From: Leptospira andrefontaineae
GTDB lineage: Bacteria > Spirochaetota > Leptospiria > Leptospirales > Leptospiraceae
NCBI RefSeq assembly: GCF_004770105.1
Contig: NZ_RQEY01000003.1
Span: forward strand, 1 to 60,669
Direction of reading: 5' to 3'
Length of the DNA: 60,669 nucleotides
In this document: in pieces, positions 57,630 through 60,669 of the stretch
How positions within the stretch are numbered: position 1 is the first letter of the stretch
Layout of the letters: each line of letters opens with the position of its first letter
The notes under the pieces: generated by a model
What the model saw: only the letters and a program-made list of their open reading frames with translations
The model's database searches: none
What the model was told of the DNA's origin: nothing
Made by a program: the position numbers and the translations under genes

Positions 57630-59485
57630 GGAAGAATTTCTCCGATATTGCGAACCGCTTCTTTCAATAGGGTCTTTGTATAAGGCTTTCGGACCAGAGG
57701 GACAGTATTAGGAAGTTCTAAACTTTCTCCCCGACTCGAAGAGGTAGCGATTATTTTCCCTGAACCAAATCTTTCCAGTTCTTTTTTTAGATCTATCCCC
57801 TTAGAAACAGCAAGTTGGAGGTCCAACAATACGAAAGAGATTTCTGGATCGCCTGAGAAAAATTTTGCCAATCGTTTCATATCCGAACTCACATGCGGCT
57901 CGTAACCCAATTCTCTTAAGTATACACAGGCCAATTCAGCAGTTTCTCGATTCTCTTCCATTACCAAAGTTTTCTTTTTGGTCGAGGGAACTTGTTCACT
58001 TCTATCCTGCTCATGTACCGGCAAGAATATTAGAAAACTGGAACCATATTCCGGCGCTGTGATAACTTTCAAAAAACCGTTCGATTGTTTTACAAAACCG
58101 TAAACCATGGTCAATCCCAAACCGGTTCCTTTCCCTCCACCCTTGGTCGAAAAAAATGGATCAAAAATGCGAGCCTTAGTGAGATCGTCCATTCCTGTCC
58201 CAGTGTCAGTAACAGTGACTAAAAAATAATCCTTTGCTTCCAAACCGGAAAATTTAGGACCCTTCGTATCTCCGTTATGCACAAATCCGGTGGAAATAAA
58301 TATTTTACCACCCTCAGGCATGGCATCCCTTGCATTTAAAGCAAGATTAAGTACAGCGTTCTCTAGTCCGGTCTTTTCTATGTCGCAAATCGTCTTCTCG
58401 TCTGCTATCTCGTATTCTATTTCTATTTTTTCGGTCCTGATACGATCCAGAATAGGAGCGAAATCCTTTAATACACGGTTTACGTCGCATGACTCAGGAT
58501 TCAAAGCCTGCTTTCTAGAAAAAGCAAGAAGTCTTTTATTGATCTCGACCCCTCTTTGGATTGCATCCTGTGCTGACCGAACTCTTTTCATCAGATCTTC
58601 GGAATCTTTCAACTTCATTTCGAGAAGATCTAGATTTGCTAATATTACATTTAATAAATTATTAAAGTCATGAGCCATTCCTCCAGCGAGTTGTCCCACT
58701 GCTTCCATCTTTTGAGAATGCCTGATCCTCTCTTCCGTATTTCGTCTTTCTGTAATGTCTCTTTCTATTCCCATTAAGTGAGTGACAATACCTTGCTCAT
58801 TCACTATAGGAAAGATATCCATCTCAATCCAATATTCTCTTCCGTCTTTATCGTAATTGATGATCTCTTCGAAACAGGGTTTGGTTTCCGAGATTGCCTT
58901 TCGGATACGATCAAGAACCGCCCTATCCGTTTTAGGACCTTGCAGAATTCTAGGAGTTTTTCCTAATACTTCTTCTCTTTTATAACCCGTTAGTCTTTCA
59001 AATGCACCGTTCACATATACGATCTTCGGTCCAGGTTCATCTATAGGAGAAGCTTCCGTGATCAAAAAAATATCTTTGGATCTTTCTATCCCAATCTTAA
59101 GAAGATTCAGGTTTTCTTCCGTTGTTCTTACTTGTAGTACAAGACGTAAGGAGCGATCCAAAAGATCGGAGCTCAAGTTTTGTTTAGGCAAGATATCTGC
59201 GAAATTGATCTTAGAATTTTTAAGGACTTCCTTACTTTCCTGGTTTTCTGAGATTACAATGAAGGGGAGAAGTATCTGGGACTTCTCCAATACTTCTAAA
59301 CTTTTTCGGGAGTTAAATTGGAATAGTATAACGTCAAAAAATTCAGTCTTGGTCTTATCCAAGGCCTCTTGAAAATCCGAGGCTCGAGTGCAGTTAGGAG
59401 TAAATGATTCGATGCCTCCTAATAGAGTTCGGATCCATTTGTATTCTTCTTCCTTATCTTCTATGATTAAAATACTGGATCGCAT
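57626..59485 (-). CDS. hybrid PAS histidine kinase with LOV-like PAS lacking the photoactive Cys
   Basis: 619 aa. The N-terminal receiver-like domain has Gln in place of the phosphoacceptor (DVILFQFNSR). The PAS domain (about 135-245) follows the LOV template, AFERLTGYKREEVLGKTPRI then LQGPKTD, except that the Asn-Cys of the flavin-binding GxNCRFLQ loop is Thr-Pro. HisKA has GGMAHDFNNLLN (H272), and HATPase has NARDAMPEGG and GKGTGLGL. A C-terminal receiver keeps FVLLDLQL and the VRKPY lysine. It is the first gene of the kinase / REC-EAL / kinase operon and probably phosphorylates the EAL regulator. Confidence 0.9.
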   Translation of the reverse strand: MRSSILIIEDKEEEYKWIRTLLGGIESFTPNCTRASDFQEALDKTKTEFFDVILFQFNSRKSLEVLEKSQILLPFIVISENQESKEVLKNSKINFADILPKQNLSSDLLDRSLRLVLQVRTTEENLNLLKIGIERSKDIFLITEASPIDEPGPKIVYVNGAFERLTGYKREEVLGKTPRILQGPKTDRAVLDRIRKAISETKPCFEEIINYDKDGREYWIEMDIFPIVNEQGIVTHLMGIERDITERRNTEERIRHSQKMEAVGQLAGGMAHDFNNLLNVILANLDLLEMKLKDSEDLMKRVRSAQDAIQRGVEINKRLLAFSRKQALNPESCDVNRVLKDFAPILDRIRTEKIEIEYEIADEKTICDIEKTGLENAVLNLALNARDAMPEGGKIFISTGFVHNGDTKGPKFSGLEAKDYFLVTVTDTGTGMDDLTKARIFDPFFSTKGGGKGTGLGLTMVYGFVKQSNGFLKVITAPEYGSSFLIFLPVHEQDRSEQVPSTKKKTLVMEENRETAELACVYLRELGYEPHVSSDMKRLAKFFSGDPEISFVLLDLQLAVSKGIDLKKELERFGSGKIIATSSSRGESLELPNTVPLVRKPYTKTLLKEAVRNIGEILP

Positions 59486-59621
59486 TTGGCATTCGACGAA
59501 AAAACGGGACAGTTAACCCGTGTTTCTCTTCCTAAAAAAAATCCGATCCGAATATTTTTAGCTATCAGAAATCAGTATAAAGCATAAGCCTATTGAAATT
59601 TCTTATCAGGAAGATCCAGAT

Positions 59622-60575
59622 TTGGGCAAGAATAGAATATCGCAGTGGCTCTCAGGTTCTATACTATTCTTCTTCTTTTTAGGCTGCCAACCGGGAAAGG
59701 AGAGCCCAAAGGTCGTGCAAGGGATCTTAGATCTAAGGCAATGGAATTTCCAAACGGACGGCAATATTAGTCTGGATGGAGAATGGGAATTTTATTGGAA
59801 TGAGTTTCTTTCCGCTCCCAAATCCAAAGAGAAATCAGCCCAGCCTTCTTATATAAAGGTCCCTTCAAAATGGGACAAAGGACGTAACGTCACTCATAAA
59901 TATCCGAGCCATGGATTCGCAAGTTATAGGGCGAAAGTATTATTGCCGGAATCAAATACACAGCTTAGCCTCAAGATTTCCTCCATCAGTTCTTCTTACG
60001 CCTTGTTCGTGAATGGAAAAGAGATCTCCAAAGGTGGAAATGTAGGAAAAGAAGAATCTGAATATTCTCCAGGTTATAAACCAGGAGTTTTTAGTTTTAT
60101 CTCGGACAAACCTGAGTTGGAGATTCTAATCCATGTTTCGAATTTTAAATATTCTAACGGTTCGGGGATTTGGAATCCAATTCAGTTAGGAAGTACATCC
60201 GATATTCAACAGGTTTCCTTAAGGGCCACCATGTTGGATTCAATTACGTTCGGAACCTTGTTCGTAATGTCATTATATCACTTTACGTTTTATTTAATGA
60301 GAAGAAGGGACCCTTCCGCTTTATTCTTCGCCTTGCTCTGTTTGTGTATCGCGCTTAGAGTTTCCTTTTATGGAGAAAGGATCTTTTATAATGTACTTCC
60401 GATTTTCAAAAACTACGAGTTCTCAGTAAGAGGAGAAATACTATTTTTATTCCTACTTTTGCCGGGAACAATCCTATATGTCCAATCCATATTTAAGGAA
60501 AAATTCAAGAAGGACATAGTGTATAATTTTGTGGGAAAGAATGCGGCGGAGAAAACCAAAAGAAGACTTAAGTAA
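59622..60575 (+). CDS. 7TM-DISM receptor, truncated by a fold-back at the window end
   Basis: Begins with TTG at 59622, with AGGAAGA about 10 bases upstream. The lipobox is FFLGCQ. The exported part has a galactose-binding-like jelly-roll (ISLDGEWEFYWNEF, then YALFVNGKEISKGG), followed by transmembrane helices from about residue 205 (TFGTLFVMSLYHFTFYLMRR). True coding sequence is interrupted after position 60516, and the last 20 residues before the stop at 60575 are not receptor sequence. The lost part would hold the remaining helices and an output domain, often a kinase or cyclase in this family. Confidence 0.75.
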   Translation: MGKNRISQWLSGSILFFFFLGCQPGKESPKVVQGILDLRQWNFQTDGNISLDGEWEFYWNEFLSAPKSKEKSAQPSYIKVPSKWDKGRNVTHKYPSHGFASYRAKVLLPESNTQLSLKISSISSSYALFVNGKEISKGGNVGKEESEYSPGYKPGVFSFISDKPELEILIHVSNFKYSNGSGIWNPIQLGSTSDIQQVSLRATMLDSITFGTLFVMSLYHFTFYLMRRRDPSALFFALLCLCIALRVSFYGERIFYNVLPIFKNYEFSVRGEILFLFLLLPGTILYVQSIFKEKFKKDIVYNFVGKNAAEKTKRRLK

Positions 60576-60669
60576 AATATAATATTAAATACTTTGTCCT
60601 TCTTGAATTTTTCCTTAAATATGGATTGGACATATAGGATTGTTCCCGGCAAAAGTAGGAATAAAAATA
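60442..60669. repeat. perfect 75-bp inverted repeat (fold-back) at the window end
   Basis: Bases 60442-60516 and 60595-60669 are exact reverse complements over 75 bases, enclosing a 78-base spacer. Reading the spacer on the minus strand continues the receptor protein in frame after KFKKD (KVFNIIFYLSLLLVFSAAFF and on), which is a normal transmembrane helix. This is what a fold-back join at a contig end produces. Confidence 0.9.

Noticed and set aside
60442..60669. Invertible DNA switch controlling the receptor
   Set aside because: The right arm reads as an exact antisense copy with no coding sense, there is no recombinase nearby, and the position at the window edge fits an assembly fold-back.

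Overview
The window looks like a piece of a Leptospira chromosome, most likely from a saprophytic or intermediate-clade species. The evidence is the large share of spirochaete-style lipoproteins (short signal peptides ending at N-C, A-C or D-C), the PilZ-like protein resembling a leptospiral family, the genus-typical mix of PAS kinases, EAL and 7TM-DISM receptors, and a GC content judged by eye near 40%. The genus call is an inference from gene content. No rRNA, CRISPR array, transposase, phage gene or plasmid gene is visible. One tRNA gene, tRNA-Leu(CAA), is present.

Layout. 0-1.6 kb: an outer-membrane barrel candidate and an SGNH-hydrolase lipoprotein. 1.9-8.5 kb: lipoate ligase, glyA, two tandem acyltransferase-3 membrane proteins and a large unrecognised membrane-anchored protein. 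8.5-12.3 kb: an orphan Pycsar-type transmembrane effector homologue, head to head with a tightly coupled three-gene cassette (degenerate RadA/RecA-like ATPase, 86-aa protein, family B DNA polymerase whose proofreading residues are replaced). 12.3-15.5 kb: PilZ-like protein, small Cys-rich exported protein, lipoprotein and membrane protein. 15.6-23.5 kb: the complete alternative complex III operon actABCDEF plus a terminal SH3-like lipoprotein. 23.8-27.5 kb: exported nuclease-like protein, VapBC pair, and a Sco1/MORN/YHYH lipoprotein cluster. 27.6-35.6 kb: membrane-bound AraC regulator, LpxL-like acyltransferase, M20 peptidase, GT39 glycosyltransferase, Cys-rich lipoprotein, rlmN and a TPR protein. 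35.7-37.9 kb: a lone sufB and a peroxiredoxin with a PerR-like operator. 38.1-41.5 kb: a Pro/Gly-rich protein, a hot-dog thioesterase, tRNA-Leu and a hypothetical gene. 41.6-54.1 kb: an unusual envelope locus with three tandem-domain rhodaneses, two paralogous pentaheme cytochromes, a barrel protein, a cupin-XRE regulator and three glycosyltransferases. 54.0-59.5 kb: a kinase / REC-EAL / kinase signalling operon. 59.6 kb to end: a 7TM-DISM receptor broken by a perfect fold-back at the window edge.

How it fits together. The ACIII operon supplies a quinol:cytochrome c oxidoreductase, and the nearby Sco1-like protein fits assembly of the downstream copper oxidase, which is not in the window. The 41.6-54.1 kb locus looks like an envelope sulfur/electron-transfer module. 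Two matching operator-like sequences, in front of the cupin-XRE gene and of the first rhodanese gene, suggest one regulator controls it. The two strongest candidates for an undescribed system are this sulfurtransferase-multiheme cytochrome locus and the RadA-like/PolB cassette, which is laid out like an ImuA-ImuB-DnaE2 mutasome but built from different protein families.
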